In this document: positions 45,966 to 55,451 of the stretch, piece after piece
Numbering within the stretch: the first letter of the stretch is position 1
Layout of the letters: the number at the start of each line of letters is the position of its first letter
Source of the DNA: Coprobacillus cateniformis
GTDB taxonomy: Bacteria > Bacillota_I > Bacilli_A > Erysipelotrichales > Coprobacillaceae
Direction of reading: 5' to 3'
DNA length: 64,000 bases
Assembly (NCBI RefSeq): GCF_009767585.1
Contig: NZ_WSNW01000001.1
Span: 2,448,090 to 2,512,089, forward strand
Made by a program: the position numbers and the translations under genes
The notes under the pieces: generated by a model
Told to the model about the DNA's origin: nothing
Database searches by the model: none
What the model saw: only the letters and a program-made list of their open reading frames with translations

Positions 45966-46810
45966 TTACAACAAAACAATTATTATTAGATGCACAAAAG
46001 GGTGGTTATGCAATTGGTGCTTTTAATGTAGAAAATATGGAAATGGTTCAAGCTGTTGTTGCAGCTGCTGAAGAACTTCAATCTCCTGTTATTTTACAGA
46101 CAACACCATCAACTGTTAAGTATGCAGATTTGGCTTATTTCTATGCCAATGTAAAAACAGCTGCTGAAAAAGCGAGTGTTCCTATTGTTATGCATTTAGA
46201 TCATGGAAATAGTTTTGAATTAGCTATGCAAGCATTAAGAACAGGATATACATCAATTATGATTGATGGTTCACATGAATCATTTGAAGATAATATCAAA
46301 GTTAGTAAAGCAGTAGTAGATGCTTGTCATCCATCTGGAGTTTGTGTTGAAGCAGAGTTAGGAAAAGTTGGGGGTAAAGAAGATGATTTAGATGGTGGTG
46401 ACGATAATCCTTACACTGATCCACGAGAAGCAATTGAATTTGTTGAAAAGACAGGAGTTGACTCTTTAGCAGTTGCTATAGGAACTGCACATGGGGTTTA
46501 CAAAGGGACACCTAAAGTTGATGTAGAAAGATTAAGTGAGATTCAAAAAGTTGTGTCTATTCCACTTGTTTTACATGGAACATCAGGGGTTCCTGATGAA
46601 GTTGTCAAAGAGTGTATTCGTCGTGGCATATGTAAAGTCAATTATGCCACTGATCTAAGAATTGCATTTTCTAAAGGTGTAAATGAAGTTTTACATGATG
46701 CACCAGATACAATTGATCCTAAAAAATATAATTCTAAGGGTCGTGATGAAGTCAAAAAATATGTTATGGATAAGATTAAAGTTTGTGGTAGTGCTGGAAA
46801 GGCCTTCTAG
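45956..46810 (+). CDS. gatY: Class II tagatose/fructose-bisphosphate aldolase
   Basis: 284 residues, the KbaY/GatY length. Zinc ligands: His in MHLDHGNSFE (Asp82-His83), His in IGTAHGVYKG (about 180) and His in LVLHGTSGVPDE (about 208). The active-site NYATDLR lies near 231. It cleaves tagatose-1,6-bisphosphate (or the fructose isomer) to dihydroxyacetone phosphate and glyceraldehyde-3-phosphate. AAAGGGGGAAT is within the kinase gene; start ATG at 45956 overlaps it. A GatZ/KbaZ subunit gene is absent. Confidence 0.88.
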   Translation: MSLVTTKQLLLDAQKGGYAIGAFNVENMEMVQAVVAAAEELQSPVILQTTPSTVKYADLAYFYANVKTAAEKASVPIVMHLDHGNSFELAMQALRTGYTSIMIDGSHESFEDNIKVSKAVVDACHPSGVCVEAELGKVGGKEDDLDGGDDNPYTDPREAIEFVEKTGVDSLAVAIGTAHGVYKGTPKVDVERLSEIQKVVSIPLVLHGTSGVPDEVVKECIRRGICKVNYATDLRIAFSKGVNEVLHDAPDTIDPKKYNSKGRDEVKKYVMDKIKVCGSAGKAF

Positions 46811-46818
46811 GTGATATT

Positions 46819-47700
46819 ATGGAATATTATTTAGAAAATGAATTTCTCTCATTAACTTTTAATTCAGTAGGTGGAACACTTTCATCTATTAAAAGTCCTT
46901 TAGGAATTGAATATTTATGGCAAGGAAATCCAGAGTATTGGAGTGGACAAGCACCGGTCCTCTTTCCTATTTGTGGTAGTTTAAGAAATGATGAAGCTAT
47001 CACCAAAGATGGTAAGGAATTACACATTCCACGACATGGTTTGGTGAGAAAACGAGATTTTCACTATGAGGGTCAAGAATGGAATCGTATTGTATTTTCT
47101 ATTATGACAGATGATGAATTATTTAAAGCCTTCCCCTATAAATTTAGACTATTGATTGAATATAAATTGATGGGGAAATTGATTCAAGTGAGTTATATTA
47201 TTGAAAATTTTGGTGATGATGATATGCCATTCTTTATTGGCGGTCATCCTGGTTTTAATTGTCCTTTACAAGAAAATGAGAATTATACTGATTATTATAT
47301 TGAATTTGAAAAAGAAGAGAATTGTTCTATACCTTTACCAATAACAGAAACAGGACTTATAGATATTCAGCAGCGAACTCCCTTATTACATCATGAAAAA
47401 GTTCTTCCCTTAGTACATTCTCTCTTTGAAAAAGATGCGATTATATTTGATGAACTTCAATCTCGTCAAGTCACTCTAGCATCACATAAATCATCTCATA
47501 AAGTGACAATTCAATTCAAAGATTTCCCTTATTTTATCCTTTGGTCTTCTCAAAATCATGGTTCTTTCATTGCACTGGAACCATGGCTGGGATTATCAAC
47601 ATGTTTAAATGAAAGTGATATCTTTGAAGAAAAGAAAAATGTTCAAATTGTTCAATCGTTACGTACAAACATATACTCATATTCAATTCAAATTGATTAA
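46819..47700 (+). CDS. Aldose 1-epimerase family protein (LacX-like)
   Basis: 293 residues. GHPGFNCPL holds the catalytic His, ARHGLVRKRDF-like sequence (PRHGLVRKRDF, about 73-83) the second His, and FPICGSLRND the early conserved block. This matches the galactose mutarotase superfamily branch that includes LacX of tagatose-6-phosphate operons. It probably interconverts anomers of an imported sugar or phosphate. 8 bases after the aldolase; last gene of the operon. Confidence 0.88.
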   Translation: MEYYLENEFLSLTFNSVGGTLSSIKSPLGIEYLWQGNPEYWSGQAPVLFPICGSLRNDEAITKDGKELHIPRHGLVRKRDFHYEGQEWNRIVFSIMTDDELFKAFPYKFRLLIEYKLMGKLIQVSYIIENFGDDDMPFFIGGHPGFNCPLQENENYTDYYIEFEKEENCSIPLPITETGLIDIQQRTPLLHHEKVLPLVHSLFEKDAIIFDELQSRQVTLASHKSSHKVTIQFKDFPYFILWSSQNHGSFIALEPWLGLSTCLNESDIFEEKKNVQIVQSLRTNIYSYSIQID

Positions 47701-47740
47701 ATAATAAAGGAAGATGTTACGTCTTCCTTTATTATTTAAA
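47699..47740 (+). terminator. Rho-independent terminator
   Basis: AATAATAAAGGAAGA (to 47714) pairs with TCTTCCTTTATTATT (47722-47736). The stem starts in the epimerase stop codon. Ends the PTS operon. Confidence 0.8.
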
Positions 47741-47756
47741 AGAAAGGGGTGAAGAT

Positions 47757-49655
47757 ATGTATATAAATGATAAAAAATTAAAGAATGTTGAGTTCGATGC
47801 AAAAGATTTAGAATACTATGAACTCTTATCTAAACAGTTTCCAACAATCAAAGATGTATGTCGTGAAATTATTAATTTACAGTCTATTTTAAACTTACCT
47901 AAAGGAACTGAACATTTCATGTCTGACTTGCATGGAGAATATGAGGCATTTCATCATATTATCAATAATTGCTCAGGAGTAATTAAAGAAAAGATTAAAG
48001 ATTATTTTAGCAGTGAATTGTCAAAAGATGAAATGGAAGAATTAGCAACTCTCATTTATTACCCAAATGAAAAGATGGAAAAAGTTGAAAAAGATGGCAA
48101 ATTGGATCAAAGTTGGTATCATCAAAATATTTGTTATTTAATTATCTTAATCAAGAAACTATCTTTAAAATATACGCGTTCTAAAGTAAGAAAGGCAATT
48201 CCTGAAGGCTGGAATTATATTATAGAGGAATTGATTAATGAAAGAGATCATGATAGCCATTATCAAAAAGAATATCAACATCACATTATAGAGAGTATTA
48301 TAACGGTTGACATGGCTCATGATTTTATAATAATGATGACTCAATTAATTAAAAGATTGGCAGTTGATAAACTGCATATTGTTGGAGATATTTTTGATCG
48401 AGGGTCAAGACCAGATAAAATTATTGAACTTTTGATAAAACATCATAATGTAGATATTCAATGGGGAAATCATGATATTTTATGGATGGGAGCAGCTTGT
48501 GGAAATGAAGCATGTATAACAAGAGTGATAAGAAACTGTCTTGTTTATCATAATGAAGAAATTCTAGAGAACATTTATGCCATTTCCTTACGATCTTTAG
48601 AACGATATGCAAAACGCAGATATCCAAAATTAAAGCGTCTTCAGGCAATGATGCAGTGGATATCAATTATGGTTTTAAAAACCGAAGCAGCTCTTATACT
48701 AAAACATCCAGAATATCAGATGAATGAACAGTTGAAGCTTCATCTTGTTAAAAATAATCAAATACAATTAGGAACAAAGAATTACATTTTAGAAGATATT
48801 TTTGAAGAAGACTGTCGCTATGAATTAAATGAATATGAAAATACAATTATTCAAAAACTAAAAAAAGAATTTATGAGTAGCGAAAAACTTCAACAGCATG
48901 TTTCGTTTCTTTATCAGAAAGGAAGTATGTATTTGTGTAGTAATAATACTTTGTTATTTCATGGGTGTGTACCTTTAAACGAACAAGGATATCTCAAAGA
49001 AATCAAAATAAATGGAACAATTTATAAAGGAAAAAGTTTTTTTGATTATTGTGATCAACAAGCAAGAAATGCATATTTTCATGAAGATAGTGAAGCTATA
49101 GATTTTATGTTTTATTTATGGAGTAGTATAGATTCACCATTATCTGGAAGACAACTCAAAACATTTGAAAGATTTTTTATCAAGGATCAGTCAATGTGGT
49201 TGGAAAAAAGAAATCCCTATTATCAATTCTATAATAGGGAAGAATGTTGTTTATCTATTTTAGAGGAATTTCATATGAATATAAAATTATCTCATATTAT
49301 TAATGGACACACTCCTGTTAAATGTCATGAAACACCTTTAAGAGCAAATGGAAAAGTCATTATTATAGATGGAGGATTTTGTAAAGCATATCAAAAAGAA
49401 ACAGGCATTGCAGGATATACTCTTATTTCTAATTCTCATGGTTTACGTTTAAAATCCCATACTCCATTTAAGGGAATGGATAGAGTTTTAAATATCAATA
49501 GTGATATTCATTCACAATCTCATGATATTGAAACATATATTCATAGAATATTAGTGAAAGATAGTGATATTGGAATAGATTTAATTCAGCGAATCAATCA
49601 ATTAAAGTTATTATTATATGCCTATAAAATGGGAATTATTAAGTGTGTGCAATAA
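47757..49655 (+). CDS. fbp: Class III fructose-1,6-bisphosphatase
   Basis: 632 residues, typical for this Bacillota-specific class. The metallophosphatase motifs are MSDLHGEYEAFHHI (about 58-71), VGDIFDRGSRPDKI (about 207-220), WGNHDILWMGAA (about 238-249), and HGCVP and NGHTPVK further on. It hydrolyses fructose-1,6-bisphosphate to fructose-6-phosphate in gluconeogenesis. The start follows AAAGGGGTGAAGAT. It stands apart from the PTS operon, separated by a terminator. Confidence 0.96.
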   Translation: MYINDKKLKNVEFDAKDLEYYELLSKQFPTIKDVCREIINLQSILNLPKGTEHFMSDLHGEYEAFHHIINNCSGVIKEKIKDYFSSELSKDEMEELATLIYYPNEKMEKVEKDGKLDQSWYHQNICYLIILIKKLSLKYTRSKVRKAIPEGWNYIIEELINERDHDSHYQKEYQHHIIESIITVDMAHDFIIMMTQLIKRLAVDKLHIVGDIFDRGSRPDKIIELLIKHHNVDIQWGNHDILWMGAACGNEACITRVIRNCLVYHNEEILENIYAISLRSLERYAKRRYPKLKRLQAMMQWISIMVLKTEAALILKHPEYQMNEQLKLHLVKNNQIQLGTKNYILEDIFEEDCRYELNEYENTIIQKLKKEFMSSEKLQQHVSFLYQKGSMYLCSNNTLLFHGCVPLNEQGYLKEIKINGTIYKGKSFFDYCDQQARNAYFHEDSEAIDFMFYLWSSIDSPLSGRQLKTFERFFIKDQSMWLEKRNPYYQFYNREECCLSILEEFHMNIKLSHIINGHTPVKCHETPLRANGKVIIIDGGFCKAYQKETGIAGYTLISNSHGLRLKSHTPFKGMDRVLNINSDIHSQSHDIETYIHRILVKDSDIGIDLIQRINQLKLLLYAYKMGIIKCVQ

Positions 49656-49662
49656 TTATATC

Positions 49663-49716
49663 TATCAATATAGCCAGAAGTCAAATCGACCTCTGGCTAT
49701 ATTGATAACATTTTAT
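49663..49716. terminator. Bidirectional terminator between convergent genes
   Basis: TATCAATATAGCCAGAAG (49663-49680) pairs with CCTCTGGCTATATTGATA (49690-49707). T-rich on the plus side; shared by fbp and the minus-strand oxidoreductase operon. Confidence 0.85.
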
Positions 49717-50744
49717 TTTAAACCTACGATGCCTTTTTCTAATATTTCAATTTGTAAGAGTGTTTGTTCAGGTGTGACAAGTGGTTTTGCATTATTTATA
49801 ATTGTTTCATACAAGTCATCATAATAACGACCATAATCTCCATTTACTGAGATGACTTTCTCCTCATGATAAATGTTGTTTTCATCATAGTAAGTTAAAG
49901 TTCCATACTCATGGGGTAAATCTACACCAAAATCATTGTGATGAGGCATATAGAACAACTTTAAATGTTCTTCTTGTTTATCTTTTTTCTCTTTAATAAA
50001 CATACCTTTCTTACCATAAATAACAAAACTTGGTCTTTCCTTAATGCGATAGTAACTAGACTTTACAGAAACTTTCAAAGTTCCATAGTATAAATCCAAA
50101 TCAAAGTAATCATTCATTCTGCCAATACCAAGTAATTGACGGACATCATAATGAATATGGTCTGGTTTACCAAAATAAGAAATCACTTGATCAAGGGTAT
50201 GGCAGCCGTGTCCATAAAGATAGGAATTAATAGCGCTGAATTCATAAACAGATTCTGGAATGTGTGGTCGATAGTAATCAAAATGCATCTCTAATTCTAA
50301 TAAATCACCTAATTTACCAGATTCAATCACTTTTTGGACAGTTAGAAAATCACTATCGAACCTACGGTTTTGATAACATTCTACAGTCAGATTTTTTTGT
50401 TTAGCGAGTTCAAAGATTTCCTGTGCCTGCTGATAGGTATCAGCAAAAGGCTTTTCAACAACGCAATGATTGCCAGCATGAAGGACCATTTTTGCATAAT
50501 CATAATGAAAAGCTGATGGAGTAGAAATAACAATAACTTGAATATCTTTATCATTTAATAATTCATCAAGATTTTCAGTATAGAAAACACCAGGAATCTC
50601 ATCCCAGATATCACGTGAATGATCAAGAGTATAAATCATCTTGATTTTGATTTTATCCTGTCTTTGTAAAACGAACGGAATGTGATAGCGATTTGCACTT
50701 TTCCCATTGCCTATATATCCAACTGTCATTTGTTTATTTATCAT
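49713..50744 (-). CDS. Gfo/Idh/MocA family oxidoreductase (second of pair)
   Basis: 343 residues from ATG at 50744; a TTG six bases upstream is closer to AAGAAGGGA and could be the start. NAD(P) Rossmann motif TVGYIGNGKSANRYHIP at the N-terminus, the signature VVEKPFADT (about 97-105) with the conserved Lys, and a C-terminal strand domain with the family His region GHGCHTLDQVISYFG (about 173-187). Such enzymes oxidise or reduce sugars, inositols or their derivatives; substrate unknown. Its start lies within the end of the preceding oxidoreductase gene, so the genes are coupled. Confidence 0.9.
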   Translation of the reverse strand: MINKQMTVGYIGNGKSANRYHIPFVLQRQDKIKIKMIYTLDHSRDIWDEIPGVFYTENLDELLNDKDIQVIVISTPSAFHYDYAKMVLHAGNHCVVEKPFADTYQQAQEIFELAKQKNLTVECYQNRRFDSDFLTVQKVIESGKLGDLLELEMHFDYYRPHIPESVYEFSAINSYLYGHGCHTLDQVISYFGKPDHIHYDVRQLLGIGRMNDYFDLDLYYGTLKVSVKSSYYRIKERPSFVIYGKKGMFIKEKKDKQEEHLKLFYMPHHNDFGVDLPHEYGTLTYYDENNIYHEEKVISVNGDYGRYYDDLYETIINNAKPLVTPEQTLLQIEILEKGIVGLK

Positions 50745-51714
50745 TATCAAATACAATCCCTTCTTGTAATCTTGCTTCCTGCATAATTTCACTTACTATG
50801 AAACTAATTTCTAACATATAATTGACTTTCATTTCATCATGATAATCTATCATGTTAATAAATTGTTTGAATTCATAGAAAAGACGATGTTTGTTTTCAT
50901 CTTTATTGATAATTATACTCTCATTTTGGTTATTGATATATTCAAATTTTGTGAGTTGGTTAATCGGTGTATCTATACGTAAAACACCTTGATCACCTTG
51001 CAGTGTTAACATAACTGGCGCTTTACAATCTTTAGCACCAATACTGACTGCTTTAAAATTTCCATAATCTAATGTTAATATACCACTTGTATCAATCTGT
51101 TTTTCAATGTTTGCAAGGTATTGAATTCTTTTTGGTTTACCAAATAATCCAACAATTCCATGTATGTTATAGACATTTAAGTCCATTAATGCACCACCAG
51201 CTTTATGATAATCGAAAGCAGGATGAATCTTGTTTTGTTTAAAATCATCATAACGTGATGAATATTGACTGTAATTAAAACTCACAATTTTAGGTTGACC
51301 AATTCTATGAATATTTTCTTTTAAGGTTTGGTAGGCGGGAAGGTAATGTATATTCATAGCTTCCATCATGAAAAGGTGTTTTGTTTTTGCAATCTTGATT
51401 AATTCTTTGAGTTCAAAAGTATTTGCAGTAATAGGTTTTTCAATAATCACATGTTTTCCATTTTCTAATGCTTTTTTAGCAAATGTATAATGTAAGTGAT
51501 TAGGTAAAGCGACATAAATAGTATCAATATTACGTTTTAACAAATCATCATAATTTAAATCATATCCATCTAGATGATATTGTTCACAAAGCGATTTTGT
51601 TTCTTCTTCTGTTTGCTGAGTCCCTAGAATATAGATAGACTCAATTTTCAATTCATGAATGGTTGTTAATAAGTCCTTTACAATCATTCCAGTGCCAAGT
51701 ATTCCTAGTTTCAT
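50734..51714 (-). CDS. Gfo/Idh/MocA family oxidoreductase (first of pair)
   Basis: 326 residues. N-terminal MKLGILGTGMIVKDLLTTIH binding loop, VIIEKPITANTFELKEL (about 91-107) with the signature Lys, and a C-terminal domain with GGALMDLNVYNIHGIVGLFG (about 177-196) holding the conserved His position. Slightly short for the family. It overlaps the UPF0303 gene by 4 bases at its start and the second oxidoreductase gene at its end. Probably acts on the same sugar derivative as its neighbour. Confidence 0.9.
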   Translation of the reverse strand: MKLGILGTGMIVKDLLTTIHELKIESIYILGTQQTEEETKSLCEQYHLDGYDLNYDDLLKRNIDTIYVALPNHLHYTFAKKALENGKHVIIEKPITANTFELKELIKIAKTKHLFMMEAMNIHYLPAYQTLKENIHRIGQPKIVSFNYSQYSSRYDDFKQNKIHPAFDYHKAGGALMDLNVYNIHGIVGLFGKPKRIQYLANIEKQIDTSGILTLDYGNFKAVSIGAKDCKAPVMLTLQGDQGVLRIDTPINQLTKFEYINNQNESIIINKDENKHRLFYEFKQFINMIDYHDEMKVNYMLEISFIVSEIMQEARLQEGIVFDNDK

Positions 51715-52151
51715 AAATGATCCTCCTTTAATAATTTTCTTAAAATTTCTACAATTAATTGATGATCTTCATCATGTTTTAAGCCAGATATGCAAATAGC
51801 ACCAACAACTTGTTGATTTTCAGTAATTGGAAACCCTCCTCCACCAAGAGTATAATTGTCATTATCAATCCATGTAGAATACTGATCTTGATGTAGAAAA
51901 GTATAGTATGAAGAATGACCGCTCTCGATTACTGTTCGTTCTTTTCTTTTGAGCCATATATCTTCACTTTTTCCATCCATAAGATATTGAAATATAACTA
52001 ACCCTTTATAAACAATACGAACTCCTACACTTTTAAGTTGATGTGATTGAATATAATCGATTAACTCTAAACCAAATTTTAATCCAAAAGCATGTTGAAA
52101 TGATTCAAATACAAGTTCATGTTCTTGTTGTAAAATATCTTTTTTATTCAT
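51711..52151 (-). CDS. UPF0303 (heme-degrading-domain/GlcG-like) protein
   Basis: 146 residues. The pattern YIQSHQLKSVGVRIVYKGLV, LKRKERTVIESGHSS and GGGGFPITENQQVVGAICIS matches the UPF0303 family, which has the profilin-like HbpS/GlcG fold. Relatives have been linked to heme or to small-molecule binding, but no activity is settled. It begins the minus-strand operon (AAGGAGGAGAA before ATG) and overlaps the first oxidoreductase by 4 bases, so it may support the same sugar-oxidation path. Confidence 0.85.
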   Translation of the reverse strand: MNKKDILQQEHELVFESFQHAFGLKFGLELIDYIQSHQLKSVGVRIVYKGLVIFQYLMDGKSEDIWLKRKERTVIESGHSSYYTFLHQDQYSTWIDNDNYTLGGGGFPITENQQVVGAICISGLKHDEDHQLIVEILRKLLKEDHL

Positions 52152-52193
52152 TCATTTCTCCTCCTTGTACTTTCTATTTTACTTAGAAAAGAA

Positions 52194-52220
52194 ATAAAAA
52201 AAAGAGTTCATAAGAACTCT
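52194..52220 (-). terminator. Rho-independent terminator of the Rpn gene
   Basis: On the minus strand AGAGTTC and GAACTCT (52203-52209 and 52214-52220) with a 4-base loop precede a run of T. Separates the Rpn gene from the UPF0303 operon. Confidence 0.85.
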
Positions 52221-52315
52221 GGGAAAAAAGTACAGCTTTTATTTTAATTGTATGAAAAATGCTGAACTTTTAATACATTTGGATATTCAATTGAGTTTGA
52301 ATACAATAGACTTTT

Positions 52316-53263
52316 TTAACTCCAAGTTTTTAATATATCTTCTTCAGTTTTTGCATTGAGTATAGTCAGTGTCACTTGATTAAGTTCATCAGCTGTACTT
52401 GTCTCTAATTTCATGATTAATTCATCAGATAAAACTCCAAACTTGCTTTTTAATTGTGTTAATAGTAGTGAAACTTTTCCCTTAATTTCACCTTTCATTT
52501 CTCTTTCTCTGACATATTCATCAAATACAGTGCACATATTTATCTCCTCGCTTTCTTCTTTCTGGACTTTGATACTGAATTTCTTGTTACCTATAATTGT
52601 AGCTACAACAACTGCAACTTCCTTAGTTAATATCATATCTCTTAGACTCTCTATATTCTTATCCCAGCTATAAAATATCTGTACTGCTTTTACCATCATA
52701 TAATTATCTGGCTGTCTTAACTTGCTGAGGTCAATATCCTTGATATCATAGATATGACCATTCCAATCATTAATCAAATCCCTATATGTATGGGGTATCT
52801 TCATTATTTCTGTGAGGGTATGCGGCTGAATCCATTTTTTATCGCCATAGTAAAGCACACAGGTTGTAACTGGTAGTGGATGAAATGACTTCCTAGCAGC
52901 ATCATTGAGTATGTTCAACTGCTGATTGTATGTAATCGTATCATAAACCAATATCCGAAAGGGCATAGTATAATCAATTGTCTGTTGGTTTTCAAGGCCA
53001 ATCAGTAGAGCCAAATCATTATGATTGACTCTCATCATAATATCTCTTCCCTTGTTAACGCTCATTTCTATAGCCTTATGATCAAAAACAGTAGAACTGT
53101 TAGAGTCATAGAGAGATAGATTTTCATCACACAGTACAGTATGTCCGTGAAAAAGAAGACAGTTGATAAGGTCAGCAAATCGCTCCTTTTGTTTAAAGAA
53201 GTCCTTGAGAGTTGGATCTGGTGTAGTGTTCAATAGAACATCATGATGAGTCACAGTATACAT
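52316..53263 (-). CDS. Rpn family PD-(D/E)XK nuclease-like protein
   Basis: 315 residues from ATG at 53263, directly after AAGGAGGT; a frame start at 53317 lacks a site. It matches the Rpn/transposase_31-like family common in gut Bacillota: TPDPTLKDFFKQKERFADL near the start, DIMMRVNHNDLALLIGLENQ (about 85-104) with the D...E nuclease core, MPFRILVYD after it, and a helical C-terminus with EYVREREMKGEIKGKVSLL. Rpn proteins are nucleases that promote RecA-independent recombination and in some cases act in phage defence; it is not a transposase of a recognisable element here. Own terminator follows. Confidence 0.8.
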   Translation of the reverse strand: MYTVTHHDVLLNTTPDPTLKDFFKQKERFADLINCLLFHGHTVLCDENLSLYDSNSSTVFDHKAIEMSVNKGRDIMMRVNHNDLALLIGLENQQTIDYTMPFRILVYDTITYNQQLNILNDAARKSFHPLPVTTCVLYYGDKKWIQPHTLTEIMKIPHTYRDLINDWNGHIYDIKDIDLSKLRQPDNYMMVKAVQIFYSWDKNIESLRDMILTKEVAVVVATIIGNKKFSIKVQKEESEEINMCTVFDEYVREREMKGEIKGKVSLLLTQLKSKFGVLSDELIMKLETSTADELNQVTLTILNAKTEEDILKTWS

Positions 53264-53421
53264 ATAGACCTCCTTGATAAAATAGAAGAGGTATATTACA
53301 GATATATCATAACACAAAGATTGCTAAAAGAAAATATATATAGAAAAGAAAATCATACCTCTTACTATATATATTCACTATTTTTTTCCATTTTTCTTCT
53401 TTTTCTTTAAAAAAATGAGAA

Positions 53422-54264
53422 CTATTTTTTTATATAAAAATCAAGATTCTTTTTATGTTGATGATGATGCATGTAATCATATTTATAAATGAAAGAGTAA
53501 AGAACAGTTAAGATGAACTGGAATGAGATTTGTGAATAAAAAGTTCCTATCTTATAGTCGTTTTCCATATCAGGAATAACAATACATATATCACTATAAT
53601 CCACTAATCGACTATTTTTGTTAGCTGTTATAGTTATCATGGGTATATTTTTTCTTTTTAAGATCTGAGCACAAGTTTTAAATTGATTATTGGTACCATT
53701 ATAAGTCATAAAGAAAGCACAATCATGAGGGGTCATATTATAAGCCATTGCTATTTCTTCATAATTCTCTGTTGCTAAAATAGGATAGATATTAATCTTC
53801 ATTAATTTATTAATAAAAGTCATAGCAGTGATACGAGAATCTCCAATTGCAAAAATAAATATGCGTTGACTATTGATGATTAATTGACTGATTCTTTCTA
53901 AGTGATTTATATTTAATTGTGCTTGTACAATATTTATTGTTTCTTTATACAAAGATGAAATATCATTAATAATCTCATAATAATTTTCGGATTGATAGAA
54001 AGGCGTACTAAAATCAACAGAATGATTAATGAATTTCTGTGATTCAAGTTCTATAGCGAGAGCCAACTTAAAATCTTTATAACCCTTATAACCAATTTTT
54101 TTGCAAATTCTTATGATTGCAGCATTTGATGAATGAGTGGCTAGAGCAAGTTGTTGAATACTCATTTTGGCAATAGAATGAATGTTTTCTAAGATATATG
54201 TATTAATACTTTGTTCTGTTGGTGTGAAGTTCTGATGGTTAATCAATTGTTGTATAATATTCAT
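53422..54264 (-). CDS. MurR/RpiR family transcription regulator
   Basis: 280 residues. The N-terminal HTH_6 domain (about 1-75) has SIQQLALATHSSNAAIIRIC as recognition helix, and the SIS sugar-phosphate binding domain (about 110-250) has IFIFAIGDSRI and FFMTYNGTNNQFK. Such regulators control genes in response to sugar phosphates. It is the second gene of a tandem pair (17 bases after the previous stop); GAGGAGATT precedes ATG. Target genes unknown. Confidence 0.88.
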   Translation of the reverse strand: MNIIQQLINHQNFTPTEQSINTYILENIHSIAKMSIQQLALATHSSNAAIIRICKKIGYKGYKDFKLALAIELESQKFINHSVDFSTPFYQSENYYEIINDISSLYKETINIVQAQLNINHLERISQLIINSQRIFIFAIGDSRITAMTFINKLMKINIYPILATENYEEIAMAYNMTPHDCAFFMTYNGTNNQFKTCAQILKRKNIPMITITANKNSRLVDYSDICIVIPDMENDYKIGTFYSQISFQFILTVLYSFIYKYDYMHHHQHKKNLDFYIKK

Positions 54265-54281
54265 AATTATGAATCTCCTCT

Positions 54282-55169
54282 TTATTTATAGTGTTCTTCT
54301 TTAATAAGTTCAACAGTAGAATATCGATCAGATTCAATAACTTGTGAAGTTTTCATTCTTAAATCAAGATTGTACTGATAGTCTAATGCAAAAACACATG
54401 AATAAATGACATCAAGAAGATATTCGATAGCACTATCTGTAGAATAAGTTGCAATTTTAGAATAGAGTTTTTCTCGAGTACAGATTTTGAGTACACAATC
54501 AGATAATCGGGCAGTTGTATTATCTCCAATATTGGTAATTGCTATGATAGGAATTTGATTTTGTTTAAGGGCAAGGATACATCTGTTTAGAATATCCGTT
54601 TCACCAGAATAAGAAACAATAATTGCACATGTTGATGAAGCAGCAAGTGTAGCTTGGAAAAGAATTTCACTTTGTAAGGAACATATCTCAACATGTTTTT
54701 GAATCCTTGACATATTGTGCTTAAATTCTTGAGTAATTAATAAATTATTACTGACTGCAAAGAGATGAATAGAAGAGGCTTTACGAATAATTTGAATGGC
54801 TTTTTGCAAGTCATCATGTGTAATTAAAGAAAGGGTATCATCGATAGATTCTTTTTTGAGTATAGCAATCTTAGAAGCAATTGACATGATAGTATCATTT
54901 TCTAGAAAAGGAATATTAGCATCTACATGACAAAAATGTGTTTCTAGATATTTAAGTTCTTGTAAATATGCAGATTTTAATTCATTCCATCCTTGAAAGC
55001 CCATTTTATGAGCGATTCTTATGAGGGTGGATGGTGCTGTATATGTGGCTTCGCCTATTTCTTTCGTTGTCATATTTTGAATATCCATTTTTTGATTGAG
55101 AATAAAATCGATAACAACTCTTTCGCTGTTAGAAAAAGTACATTTTTCAAACCGATCTTGAATTAACAT
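54282..55169 (-). CDS. MurR/RpiR family transcription regulator (first of tandem pair)
   Basis: 295 residues. HTH_6 with TTKEIGEATYTAPSTLIRIA at about 33-52 and a SIS domain at about 115-265 (IHLFAVSNN, IIVSYSGETDIL). AAAAGGAGG precedes ATG at 55169. It is diverged from its neighbour, so the two probably recognise different ligands or act as a heteromer. SemiSWEET, a sugar carrier, is divergent from it, with 280 bases of AT-rich DNA between. Confidence 0.88.
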   Translation of the reverse strand: MLIQDRFEKCTFSNSERVVIDFILNQKMDIQNMTTKEIGEATYTAPSTLIRIAHKMGFQGWNELKSAYLQELKYLETHFCHVDANIPFLENDTIMSIASKIAILKKESIDDTLSLITHDDLQKAIQIIRKASSIHLFAVSNNLLITQEFKHNMSRIQKHVEICSLQSEILFQATLAASSTCAIIVSYSGETDILNRCILALKQNQIPIIAITNIGDNTTARLSDCVLKICTREKLYSKIATYSTDSAIEYLLDVIYSCVFALDYQYNLDLRMKTSQVIESDRYSTVELIKEEHYK

Positions 55170-55451
55170 ATGAAAACCTCCTTTTTCTTATTTTAACATT
55201 TGAATTTTGTAAATACCATTCTAAAAAAACAATATTTATTTCATGATATTTGTAAATATCTTTGCAAAGTGCTGACTGAAAATTGAAAAACACTATAAAA
55301 TATTTATAATGTGGGGTGTAAGGAGGAAGAATTGAGGGAAAAATATGGTGGAGAAAGTTATATATAATGATTCAATAAATTATACAACAGAAAATGTGAT
55401 TATCTCTTAAGAAAAGTCATGAATAAGCAATAATGAAATGGAGGAAGAAAA

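Noticed and set aside
52316..53263. Transposase of an insertion sequence
   Set aside because: The protein belongs to the Rpn nuclease family often labelled transposase; there are no inverted ends around it and the gene has its own ribosome site and terminator.
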